Source of the DNA: Ifrita kowaldi
Taxonomy: Eukaryota; Chordata; Aves; Passeriformes; Cinclosomatidae
Reading direction: 5' to 3'
DNA length: 64,000 nt
NCBI GenBank assembly: GCA_013398055.1
Contig: VZRS01003934.1
Location: 248,001-312,000, forward strand
The notes beneath the pieces were generated by a model. The model did no database searches, was not told the origin of the DNA, and worked only from the letters and a program-made list of their open reading frames with translations. Below are positions 52,991 through 64,000 of this stretch, piece by piece (positions within the stretch are counted from its first letter, which is position 1; every line of letters begins with the position of its first letter). The position numbers were made by a program, and so were the translations under genes.

Positions 52991-53077
52991 TCAGCAGTGC
53001 TCTAGCAGCACGTAAATACTGGAGTTTGGGATTGCCTGTTGCTCTCCAGTATTGCATTGCTGCTTTAGTGAGGCTGG
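52991..53077 (+). ncRNA. MIR16C: microRNA precursor mir-16c
   Basis: Second member of the cluster, with the same AGCAGCA seed. The 5p mature sequence lies at 53003-53024, begins TAGCAGCACGTAAATA and ends CTGGAG. It matches chicken miR-16c and differs from canonical miR-16 only near its 3' end. The 3p arm at about 53044-53067 reads CTCCAGTATTGCATTGCTGC. CTCCAGTATT is a perfect complement of AATACTGGAG on the 5p arm, and GCAGCA pairs with TGCTGC. The loop is TTTGGGATTGCCTGTTGCT. The precursor ends are approximate. A possible poly(A) signal follows about 100 bases later. Confidence 0.97.
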
Positions 53078-53180
53078 AAATCAGTCCCTGCTGCAGGAGC
53101 CGGGGCTCTGGCTCTTGGGGTCCCTCTGTGGCACCCTCATGGTGCCTCCCACCCTGCCAGGGGCTCTTGACTCCCACCCT

Positions 53181-53186
53181 AATAAA
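53181..53186 (+). terminator. Candidate poly(A) signal after mir-16c (proximal)
   Basis: AATAAA about 105 bases past the mir-16c hairpin, followed by CACTGTGGAGG. Possible end of the host transcript, unproven. Confidence 0.3.
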
Positions 53187-54386
53187 CCACTGTGGAGGCA
53201 GCAACCAACAAGGGCTTGGTGTCGTGAATGGGGAAGGGGCAGGGGCTGCACCCCAGCACTGCTGGTAGGTACCCAGTGCCCCAGCACCAGGAGTGGAGGG
53301 GGCAGGGAGCACTGTCCGGGAGATGGTGATGAGCCCTTCCCTGGGCTCTGAGGGGAGGGAGGACCTGGGGCTACACAAGGGCAGTGCTGGCCCCTGGGTG
53401 CACCCTATCTCAGAACCTGGGGAGGAGGTGCGGGGGCCACTGTGGGGGTTCAAGGGGTGGTGGGCACCAGAGCTTTGACTGGGTGAGAGGGAGGGACCCT
53501 GTAGTTGTGCCTGGGGTGCTCTTGGGGAAGCCCTGCTGCAGGAGGCATCATCTTTCCCCAAATTTCTGCAGCTGCCCCAGCCTCTGTCAGGATACCCCAG
53601 CTCAGGGCACAGCTGGCATAGGTGGGCTGCCAGTGCCCAGCAAGCATGTGGCACTACTTGCGCTGTGGTGGAAAGAGTTTGGACCACCTGAGGATTTGCC
53701 TGCATACCCACCACTGTGGTAGTGAGCTCCTCCAGAGTTGTCCCAGCCCCGTGGTGAAAGGTTTTTCCTTAACATTGCGCCACTTGAAGCTTCCCAAACC
53801 CTGCTGGAATAGACACAAGGGCCACCACGGAGTCAGGGATGCTCCTGGGAAGGGCTGGGGTGGTGCCTGCCTGGTCAAGATTTATCCGCTATGGTGGGAA
53901 TGAGCTTGTTGGTCCTGCCAGTGATGGTGCATCATTAACAGCCCCAATCCAGTAGCCTCCTGGTGGTTGTGAATTCCAGAACATTTGGGGTTTTTGGCTA
54001 TTTTAAGGAATTACTAAATCACAGGCAATAGTTGTAGGGCAGGGGAAAATCCTCTTGCTGATGTACAGCTTCAGTCTTGGTCTGTGCATGGAGCCGTCAG
54101 CATGAGGCACCCCTGGAACACAAATGCCTGTGGCATGGGGAGGTGCAAGGGGGGGTGTGCGTAGGGAGGAGCAGCTTTTAAAAGCCTCTGCCCTCAAAGG
54201 GGTCAAACTCACAATGTTTGGGCACACAACTGCCGCATTCTAAACCAGACACTGGTATTCTTCCACTTGTGTTTGTAAAATGGTTGATTCCTGCTCTCAA
54301 CAAGTCAAACCATTAACTACCATATACCATACTGCTTGCCCTCAGGGAAATAACTTTGAGTGACTTGGTTAACAGGGAAATTGGTC

Positions 54387-54392
54387 AATAAA
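54387..54392 (+). terminator. Candidate poly(A) signal after mir-16c (distal)
   Basis: AATAAA followed by GTTGGTAATTGTCTGT and then a 17-T run (54431-54447). The GT- and T-rich downstream sequence makes this the better-looking site of the two. Confidence 0.35.
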
Positions 54393-57300
54393 GTTGGTAA
54401 TTGTCTGTACATTTATATTAATTTTGCATCTTTTTTTTTTTTTTTTTAAAAGAAAGGTTTCTACTGACATTTACAGGTGCATCGTAAGATCTAAAATTTC
54501 TTTTACTTTTTTTGGGCCAGTTCTGGTGTGGTCAGTTTGATTTTATTCAGGTAGAAAAAGACATTTTCACCTTGTTCACAAACTGAAGGCTCTTGCTAAA
54601 ACTGCTTTCAGGCACCAGTCTCCTGCAGGATTGTAATGGGAGAGTAAAAGCACCACAGAGTTTGTAGAGCAGCAGGCAAGAATAAAATATAGAGGATAAA
54701 TCAAGGCAATAGGATCCCAGGGGACAGAGAAAAATGTACCCATGGAGGTGGCTGCACAGGGAGTCAGCAGCACAAGCTGTGGCAGGGATGGGTGTGCCAT
54801 AACAGGGGCATGGGGATGTTGGGAGCGAGGGCTGAGGGTGCAGGACAGGGCACACAGCTGCCTGGCTCCCAGGACCTTGGTCCCTGCTCTGTTCCAGATA
54901 CTTCAGGATCTTGCCAATTGTTAATACAGAAAGTCTGGGGGGTGGAGGGGGCAGACACCCAGCTGTGCTCTTCTCTCTGAGAAGAGGGGGAAGCTCCTGT
55001 CATTTTTTTTCCTGAGATGCAGAAGTTTGACACAAGTGCAAGTTGATTTCCCTACTGCATTTGAGTACAAACCACGTGGGAAAAAACCCAATAAATGCCT
55101 TTGCAAAGCATCCCTGGGCTGACCAGTCCCACACAGATCGACACTGGAACTCTATAAGGCATCTGCATGGGTGCAGCAGCACAGGCAAAGCAGCTCGGGC
55201 AAACTTCTCTGTTCATGTAGGATAAAGCAAGACGTGGTTTTTTGTTTAAATGTGATATTTGCTGCATCAGGAATGCATTCGACCACTGTGGAGAAAAAGT
55301 CCTTGAGCTTCCTCAGTAGTTTTTGCTGTGATTTTATAAACAAGTTGGAAGGCAGCAGTTACCTGTGGTAGGTAAATATGTACAGCACATCATTACATGA
55401 CTGCATGGCTGCTGGGCTTAGAAGATAGTCATTAAACAAGCCTCTAATTCACATGTTTCACGCTAATCTTTTTTTCTTTCATTTCTCCCAGACCAAAACT
55501 CTCCCACGTACTAAGACTGAGGTTATGTTGCTCTGCTCACAGTACCAGGTACCTCCATTAGAACTGGTGGTGTGGGAGTCAAACGAGGTGTTGCAGATTC
55601 CTGTAAACACTGGAAAAGCAACCCAAAAAGCCACCTTATCTACCTTCAGCGTTTTCCTGCTCACCTCCTTTGATGCAGAAGGAATTTTTGGCAAAGGTTG
55701 GCAGCTCGTTGTGGTATCCAGCATTATCTTGCTTTCCTTGCACTTCTTGCCCACCCACCTCATCTGCTTTTCCTCAGTTCACATCAAGCGTGTTCAGAGC
55801 CAGGACTGGCTTTGGCGGGTGTTTGTGCAGTGCGTTGCACAACAGCAACTCCCATTGCCTGATGTTAATGACTTCAGGTCTTGCTCTTTGCACTACAGCG
55901 ACTTTTCGTATGTCTCACTCTCTCTTAGCAGGGGTAGGAGACCCTGGCTGGGTACCCAGCTGTGCAGCTGCCCCCAGTGCAAAGCTGTACAAAGGAAAAA
56001 ATCTTGGGTTAAATTAGACATGGCAAAACAGAAGCCAGCTCACCTCTCCCACAAGGGTTTGCTGAAGTGATGACCAGTGCAAACGATGGCTCTGGTGCCT
56101 GGATGACGCAGTGGTTTCTGGCAACAAACTCACCAAATGGAAGAAAAAACACTAATTCAAGTATTTTATTTTCTGAAGCAAAGCGTAAGACATTGCTCTC
56201 AGCAATTTCTCATGTAAACCCATCCTTGTGGCTGTTCAAGTAACAGGATACTGAAGGTTACTCAAACTATGATTCAAGTAAAGCATATATTCATTTATAA
56301 ACTGTCCAGAGTGAGTTCTCATGCCATATGGTCTGTGAGAGAAAACAGCTTCCCCCTCATACTGAAAAGAAATTTGAGTATGCAGGACTGCCAGGTAAGG
56401 TCTGGTGGCCAGGAGGGGACTGGGGGTGTGGAAGATGCAGTTTGGCAAGAGGGGAGTTGTGATTATGCTATACTAGAAAGCACAGGGTGGTTCTCCAATT
56501 GCAAGTTAAGGCGTTTACACCACAGAAGATATTTCTACCCTATATTTTGTATTCTCTGATTGCTACAGGGTATTTTGCATTTTGTGAATGGAGGAGAAAA
56601 ACTTGCCATGAAAGAAACTGGGGAGGAAAGATCTGATAAAGGCACTGCAATGACCATTCAGAAGCTCACACACACACTCCCCCCCCACACACACCATTAC
56701 CCTCCTCTTCCCTGCCTTAGGGTTGGCTTAGTCATGTCCCAGTTCCTCAGATGGGAAACAGGCAAGTGAAGCATCAGCATCGCTGCTCTGGCACTTCCCG
56801 GATCCACAGGAAGGGCAGCGCGTTCCGTCGATACCCGGGCAGTCTGTTCCCGGGGAGAAGGATTTTATCCCGCTCCAACCTGCAGGACCGCCGAGCCAAC
56901 CCCTTGCACTTCTGCCAGCCCTGCCCCACTGCCCCCAGCCCCGCGCTGGCCGAGCACACAGCAGCAAAGACGGAATTCCCTGTGGATCCCGGGCCTCCAG
57001 GGGCAAACCCAGCCCCACACCACCATCCACATCCCTTTTCTGATTGTGAAGGACTGGGGTGGGGAATCAACCTGTGAGAGGGCAGTGACTGACTGGGAAT
57101 CTCCTCACACCCCCTAATGCCCAAAGCTGTATCTTACAGGTACCATGATTTGCTACAGTTCACCTGGAGATACGCAGGAGACACACGGGGGTTGGTTCCC
57201 TTTCTGGTTACAGTGGGGACAAAATAAAGATACTACTAATAATGACTTGTTAGACTCTTCCTGGAACAGGTAATCTACCTGCACCTTGATTTATATACCA

Positions 57301-59829
57301 TCACTGGCCTATCTCTCCTACCTGGTTCCACAAGGATTTCTACCTTCCAAGATGAGGTTTCAAATCATCAGTTGGTGTTTTACTGGAGCAGAGCCCACAC
57401 ACAGAAGGGCATTTGCAACCACTCAAATATGTCCCCAACACACACCCTGTACCAGCCTTTTATCACCTGGCAGTTACTAGTATGATCCCTCCCTCAGCTT
57501 CTCTAGGGATGAAAATCCTCACAGCCAGTTCTTAGATTGTGCTGAATCTTTGTGCTTTTCTAGCCCTACCCTCTTCATCTTGGTGCCTGCAGTACCATGA
57601 GCTTACTGGGTACTGGCATCTGTACAGAGCTGGGAAGTGTTCTCCCCATCAGAATACTCATCAAACTACATCTGCTTGGGTAATTAAATAGTATAAAAAT
57701 TAAAAAAAAAACCAAAAAAACCCACAAAAAACAAGACCACAGTGATGTCTCAGCTTATAAAGTGCTTGCCAAGAGTGGAGATCTCATCTTGCAAGGTGCA
57801 ACCTGCATGGGAATTAAAAGCAGTCGAGGCAGGGCAGACAGTCCTTTAATAACTTGTAACCAGCTCCCTGTAAGCCTTGTCAACCCCTCACTGCTGGCTT
57901 AGTGCATACTTGACAGGATTGTCAGAGCATAATAGACAATGAAACACTACCATTTAATCAGTCAGGATATACAATTACAAGGCAGCTGAAAGATCCTTAT
58001 TTGCCTCAATTTTCAAAAACAGGATTGCCAATAAAAAGCCCCAAGTGAAGTGCTAGCTCAGTTCACAGAGAGACTTTTCATCACATTTCTGTCTGAGCTA
58101 CCAAAATGTACAGAAATGCCAGGTGTCACAGGGAGAGACAGTGTAGCAAAGCCTATAAATATCCGAATTTATTTTTCCAGCATACATACGTGATTCACTA
58201 AATGTGGAACTATAATGAATTTCAAATGCCACATAAATGTTCAAATACAAGATATTCCTCTGTGCTTTCATGCTTTAACAATGTATGTCTGGGTCGTATA
58301 AAGCTGGTGTTTAACTTGCAAAGGTGACTAAACCCCCAGTCTTTTAACCAGAATTACCAAATAAAAAGTAACAATTGCAGTTTCAACGGTTTTCACGTGA
58401 GGATTTATCTTCCTGTTGTGCACACACAGGTGCTGTGAAAGGCTGCAGTAGGCAGAACTATTCTAGGAAGGGTGAGGGAGTGGGTAACTTTTTATCTAAA
58501 CAATTTTCAGAGACCAGCAAAAGCTTCTGAATAAGGAATGTCTGTGGCGATGAACTTAATCTGACAAGCACCTATGTGAAGTGAAAAAACCCGTCTGTTC
58601 CACGGCACCTGAAATGTGGGAACATTAAGATTTTAAGAATAGACCTCTTCTGTCAGACACAGGTGGTGTGGTGGAAGGCAGACCTGGGCTGCTGCACCAT
58701 CATTCCTGAGGCCAGTGTGCCTCAAAAAGCATCTTCCCCAATCTGTGACCACACAGTCCATGCAATTCCAACCCCTGTCCCCAACAGAATGGGAATTCCC
58801 CGCTCCAGCTACAGTGTGAAAGATAAACCCCTTGTTATGACTAACTCAACCCCTCCTCTCTTTCCCAAATCACATCATGTGAATAATTGCCTTAACCATG
58901 ACCGGAAAACCTTTCAGGAGATGGAGTGTTGCCTCTTCTTGGAGATGTGCTGCAACAAGTCACAGGTTCTTGAACAGGCAACAGTGATTTAGGACAAATT
59001 AAGAAATACAATCAGACTGTGTAGTGCATTGGAAGAAAAACTCTTTGAAAGAAAAACTACAGTATAATTATGGTCAGTATTCTAATATTTGTTAAAGAGA
59101 ATTCTGATTTACAAATAGATCTTCCACAAATGTGGTCATTTGATCTGAATTACATTGTGTGAATTCATGTTTTAGGTCTGCTATTAACATTATTAATATT
59201 AGGTCAGCTGTAATTGAGCAGGCTGTGGATGGGCAATAGTGTGCAGTACTTGGAAAAGTACAGACTCAAGCTTCAAAACCACAGAAGAATCTTTCAAAAT
59301 ACAATCTTTCAAAAATCCCATTGTGTATTAAGCACTGAGCAGCAGCATTAAATCTGAGGATGTGGTGGGAGAATCCACATGCAGAAGTACAAGAACCAAA
59401 AAAGCACAGCACAAACAGGTGTGAGCTGGGTTACCACATTCAGAACTGGACTCCACATGAACAGAAGTGCTAATGAAACAAACCAAAATGATTACTTACA
59501 AAATGGTTGTGGTTTTTCTGGTTTTTTTTCCCATACAGATATGTTTAATGAACATAGAACCTCCACCCTTCATTTTTGCCAAGACAGAATAAAGGACAGT
59601 GCTTCAACTGTTCTCTCTGGAATCTGGTTTGGTTAGAGGCAATTGTTTCAATATCTTCCCACAGCACTTTTATCATCTCTCTCTTAGACAGGATGACATT
59701 AACCTAAAGTTCTACAAAGGTAACAAATGTAGAGTCTGCCTTCAGTGTCACAAACACTTACAAAAAATATTATTGAGAAGAAAATTTCAAGAGCACTTTA
59801 ATATACAGAATGAGCGGGATAGATGTGTG

Positions 59830-60667
59830 GGGCTTATTTTAAAGAGACAGCCTTTATTTGCAGTACTTTGCTTTGTAGATCTTATAAAGTAAACATTACA
59901 ATACTTTTTTTTCCCACAAATATATTAAAATTGTTTAAATTTAAAAGGCAATTCCACAGACTGATCGATATTTTTAAAGGAGAAAAAGTCTAACAGAAGT
60001 AGGCAGCTCAACTAAAACTAGATTTTAAACATTCTGTTTTGTCATTCCATCTTTTAAAAAAAGAAAAAAGGAAAACCACACTTTTCACCCAGACTTCCTT
60101 TACAGCAATAAGGCAACTCCAGGAGATTTGGATGAGCTCCTTGGAGATTACAAATACTGTAACTGGCTGCTCCTCATGCTTTATAACACCCAAAGGTGCA
60201 ACTATCCATTAATCACAATCACATCTGTGCATTAAAATATAAAACTTAAATTACAGATTTTAAAAATATTACTAATAGACTTCCCTATCATAAAATGTTT
60301 TACATTTACAGTACTTGAACTATTTCAGTTCTGGGTTGATGAGGTTTAAGCAATTTACCACTGCAAGAGTTAGACTCTGGAGCTCACAAACAGCACAACC
60401 CAACCAGGGGCAGCGATAGTCGGTAGTGTCGTAGTGCAAATCAAAATAAGGAGTGCAGAACTGCACTAATTGTTTACATTTCTAGAATATAAATGAACAA
60501 GACGAGCTCTTATATTGTACATGCAATAAATTACAGTAAGCATATGGCAATGGGGCTGGGGCATTCTACAAGTGTAGCTGGTGTACCAGAGCTGAAGCCT
60601 GTGAAAGATAGGACTCAGTAAACAAAACATTTCAAAGCTCTGTTGACACAGCACTTGAACTCTGCTT
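59830..60667 (-). other. HPRT1: HPRT1 3' UTR
   Basis: AT-rich sequence following the HPRT1 stop codon on the minus strand. The first canonical AATAAA on that strand is at 59853-59858 (TTTATT on plus), giving a UTR of about 840 bases, of the same order as mammalian HPRT1. The exact cleavage point is estimated. Confidence 0.7.
59853..59858 (-). terminator. HPRT1: HPRT1 poly(A) signal
   Basis: Minus-strand AATAAA, the first canonical signal after the HPRT1 stop codon. Cleavage is expected 10-30 bases further left. Confidence 0.65.
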
Positions 60668-60715
60668 TCATGCTTTGTACTTCTGCTTCCCCGTCTCACT
60701 GATCACACAGATATG
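60668..60715 (-). CDS. HPRT1: HPRT1 exon 9, C-terminus
   Basis: HPRT1 is the cytosolic hypoxanthine-guanine phosphoribosyltransferase of purine salvage. It converts hypoxanthine or guanine plus PRPP to IMP or GMP. Seen: on the minus strand a pyrimidine-rich acceptor (TTTGTTTCAG) precedes position 60715. Fifteen codons follow, reading HICVISETGKQKYKA, then TGA at 60670-60668. This is the HPRT C-terminal strand and tail (mammals have HVCVISETGKAKYKA), and the 48 coding bases equal the usual exon 9 coding length. The exon opens exactly on a codon boundary after the Asn codon that ends exon 8. No frame damage is seen. Confidence 0.98.
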   Translation of the reverse strand, partial: HICVISETGKQKYKA

Positions 60716-63257
<2,542 letters not shown>

Positions 63258-63304
63258 AGTCTGGCCGATATCCCACACTTCGAGGAGTTCTTTTTACCAA
63301 CAAA
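63258..63304 (-). CDS. HPRT1: HPRT1 exon 7
   Basis: This exon of exactly 47 bases equals the known exon 7 length. After an initial T that completes a codon from exon 6, the minus-strand frame reads LLVKRTPRSVGYRPD and ends with a T that begins the Phe codon finished in exon 8. VKRTPRS includes the Lys (human K165) that contacts the purine O6 in the active site. The acceptor is TTTGACAG and the donor GTAAGTGAC. Human has GYKPD where this bird has GYRPD, a conservative change. Exon 6 and earlier exons are not in the remaining 700 bases and must lie to the right of the window. Confidence 0.99.
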
Positions 63305-64000
63305 CTGTCAAATAAAATCAGTATACAACTGAAACATGGCAAAGCACCACATACAAATATATGAGACTGTTTTGATGACAGAGAAGCTGAGTTAGGCCTA
63401 AGTGTGCATAACTGACAGCATAATTACATATATTTTAAACCATTATTTTACTTGCAGGTACAGATGATCATCATGACAAAATCAAAACTTTCTAGAATCA
63501 TGAATGGTTCCCGGCCTAAAGGATAAATAGCAGGTCTGCAAGGAAAAGGCTGGGAGACACTGATCTGGATGGATCTTCACCGTGAAAAATGACTTAATGG
63601 GATTTTATGTATGTTAGGAACTTCAGGTGCAATTTAACTTGTAGGTAAAGAGGCAACAATCTGGGATGTGGCCCAAAAAAAAAGCCCAACAAAAGCATAA
63701 GTTTTATGAAGCAAAAGTTCAGCTGCTTGAATGTAACCTCAATTGCACTTGCACAACTTGTCCTTAACTGGGTTTCACTGGAAGTACTAATTCCCCCCAT
63801 AAAGAAAATGTAATTGATTCTGGTGATCAGGGGATACAAAATGGCTCCAGTTTCCTAAAATTAATGGCCAGAGGGGTAAAAAGCACGGAGGTACAGAGCT
63901 GGGAGTACTGTGGTAGAGAGAAATGCCCTGCTAGTTTAGTTTGATTTGCTCATTGTTCAGTAGAGCACTTCTACCTCTTGTAAGACAATCCCACAGGCCT
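63305..64000 (-). other. HPRT1: HPRT1 intron 6 (3' part)
   Basis: Sequence upstream of exon 7 on the minus strand. I looked for the exon 6 peptide (the region coding DTGKTM... and VKQYNP... in mammals) and did not find it, so this is taken as intron. No repeat was recognised. Confidence 0.75.

Larger units (their letters stand above)
47000..54410 (+). ncRNA. Inferred primary transcript hosting mir-15c and mir-16c
   Basis: Inference only: a non-coding transcript starting in the CpG island near 47.0-47.5 kb, passing through both hairpins and ending at a poly(A) signal after mir-16c. AATAAA occurs at 53181-53186 and at 54387-54392. The latter is followed by a 17-base T run at 54431-54447. In mammals the orthologous position has a lncRNA host (MIR503HG/H19X region) transcribed in the same relative direction. 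I did not define exons. Open frames across this interval, including 273 codons on the minus strand over mir-16c, have no domain. Confidence 0.35.
53078..59829. other. Intergenic between mir-16c and the 3' end of HPRT1
   Basis: The first 1.4 kb may belong to the microRNA host transcript, with AATAAA at 53181 and 54387. The region 53.1-53.7 kb is GC-rich with many spurious frames. A faint CR1-like piece may be present at about 53757-53795 (GGTTTTTCCTTAAC followed by CCACTTGAAG), which is too weak to call. Short CA/C-rich simple sequence lies at 56668-56696. No sequence resembling miR-542 or miR-450 was seen on the plus strand. Confidence 0.55.

Noticed and set aside
52893..53714. Minus-strand ORF of 273 codons over mir-16c
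   Set aside because: It is antisense to a certain microRNA hairpin in GC-rich DNA, and its low-complexity Pro/Ser/Gly-rich translation has no recognisable domain.
53757..53795. Possible CR1 fragment (GGTTTTTCCTTAAC followed by CCACTTGAAG)
   Set aside because: It resembles an internal piece of CR1 3' sequence but is too short and diverged to call by eye.
3992..59829. A PLAC1-like gene, as found between HPRT1 and FAM122B in placental mammals
   Set aside because: No zona-pellucida-type coding sequence was seen. PLAC1 is known as a placental-mammal gene.
63305..64000. HPRT1 exon 6
   Set aside because: I looked on the minus strand for the peptide preceding exon 7 and found no matching splice-bordered sequence, so the exon lies beyond the window.

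Overview
The window is vertebrate nuclear DNA, almost certainly from a bird. Its genes are split by introns. Interspersed repeats are very sparse, with one clear CR1 LINE 3' end of the avian kind. Exons of PABIR2 (FAM122B) and HPRT1 flank an intact miR-15c/miR-16c cluster. In chicken this neighbourhood lies on the short arm of chromosome 4, which is chromosome 4A in songbirds; in human it corresponds to the HPRT1 to FAM122B part of the X. The species cannot be told from the window.

Layout. (1) Positions 1-5.8 kb hold the last three coding exons of PABIR2 on the + strand (327-391, 2701-2797, 3841-3991) and an AT-rich 3' UTR with several poly(A) signals. (2) From 5.8 to about 46.9 kb lies a large intergenic tract with no protein-coding exon I can support. 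It holds a 4-base assembly gap beside an 18-C run, an old MIR-like SINE trace, two minisatellites, a CR1 3' end, a CA microsatellite, an A-rich tract and several AT-rich stretches that may be conserved non-coding elements. (3) At 46.9-47.5 kb is a strong CpG island, the best promoter candidate in the window. (4) At 52.57-53.08 kb are two microRNA hairpins, mir-15c and mir-16c, on the + strand about 5 kb downstream of the island. (5) From 59.8 to 64 kb are the last three exons of HPRT1 on the - strand (exon 7 at 63258-63304, exon 8 at 61328-61404, exon 9 from 60715) and its 3' UTR.

How it fits together. PABIR2 and the microRNA cluster are transcribed rightwards, and HPRT1 runs leftwards to meet them. 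This is the same relative order and orientation as human HPRT1, the miR-424/503 cluster and FAM122B. The avian mir-15c/16c pair therefore sits where mammals have miR-424/503. I saw no hairpin resembling the mammalian neighbours miR-542 or miR-450, and no PLAC1-like coding sequence.

Limits. Exons were placed by reading splice sites, phase and translated similarity by eye. The microRNAs were recognised from their mature sequences and arm complementarity. Repeat names and candidate conserved elements were not checked against any database.
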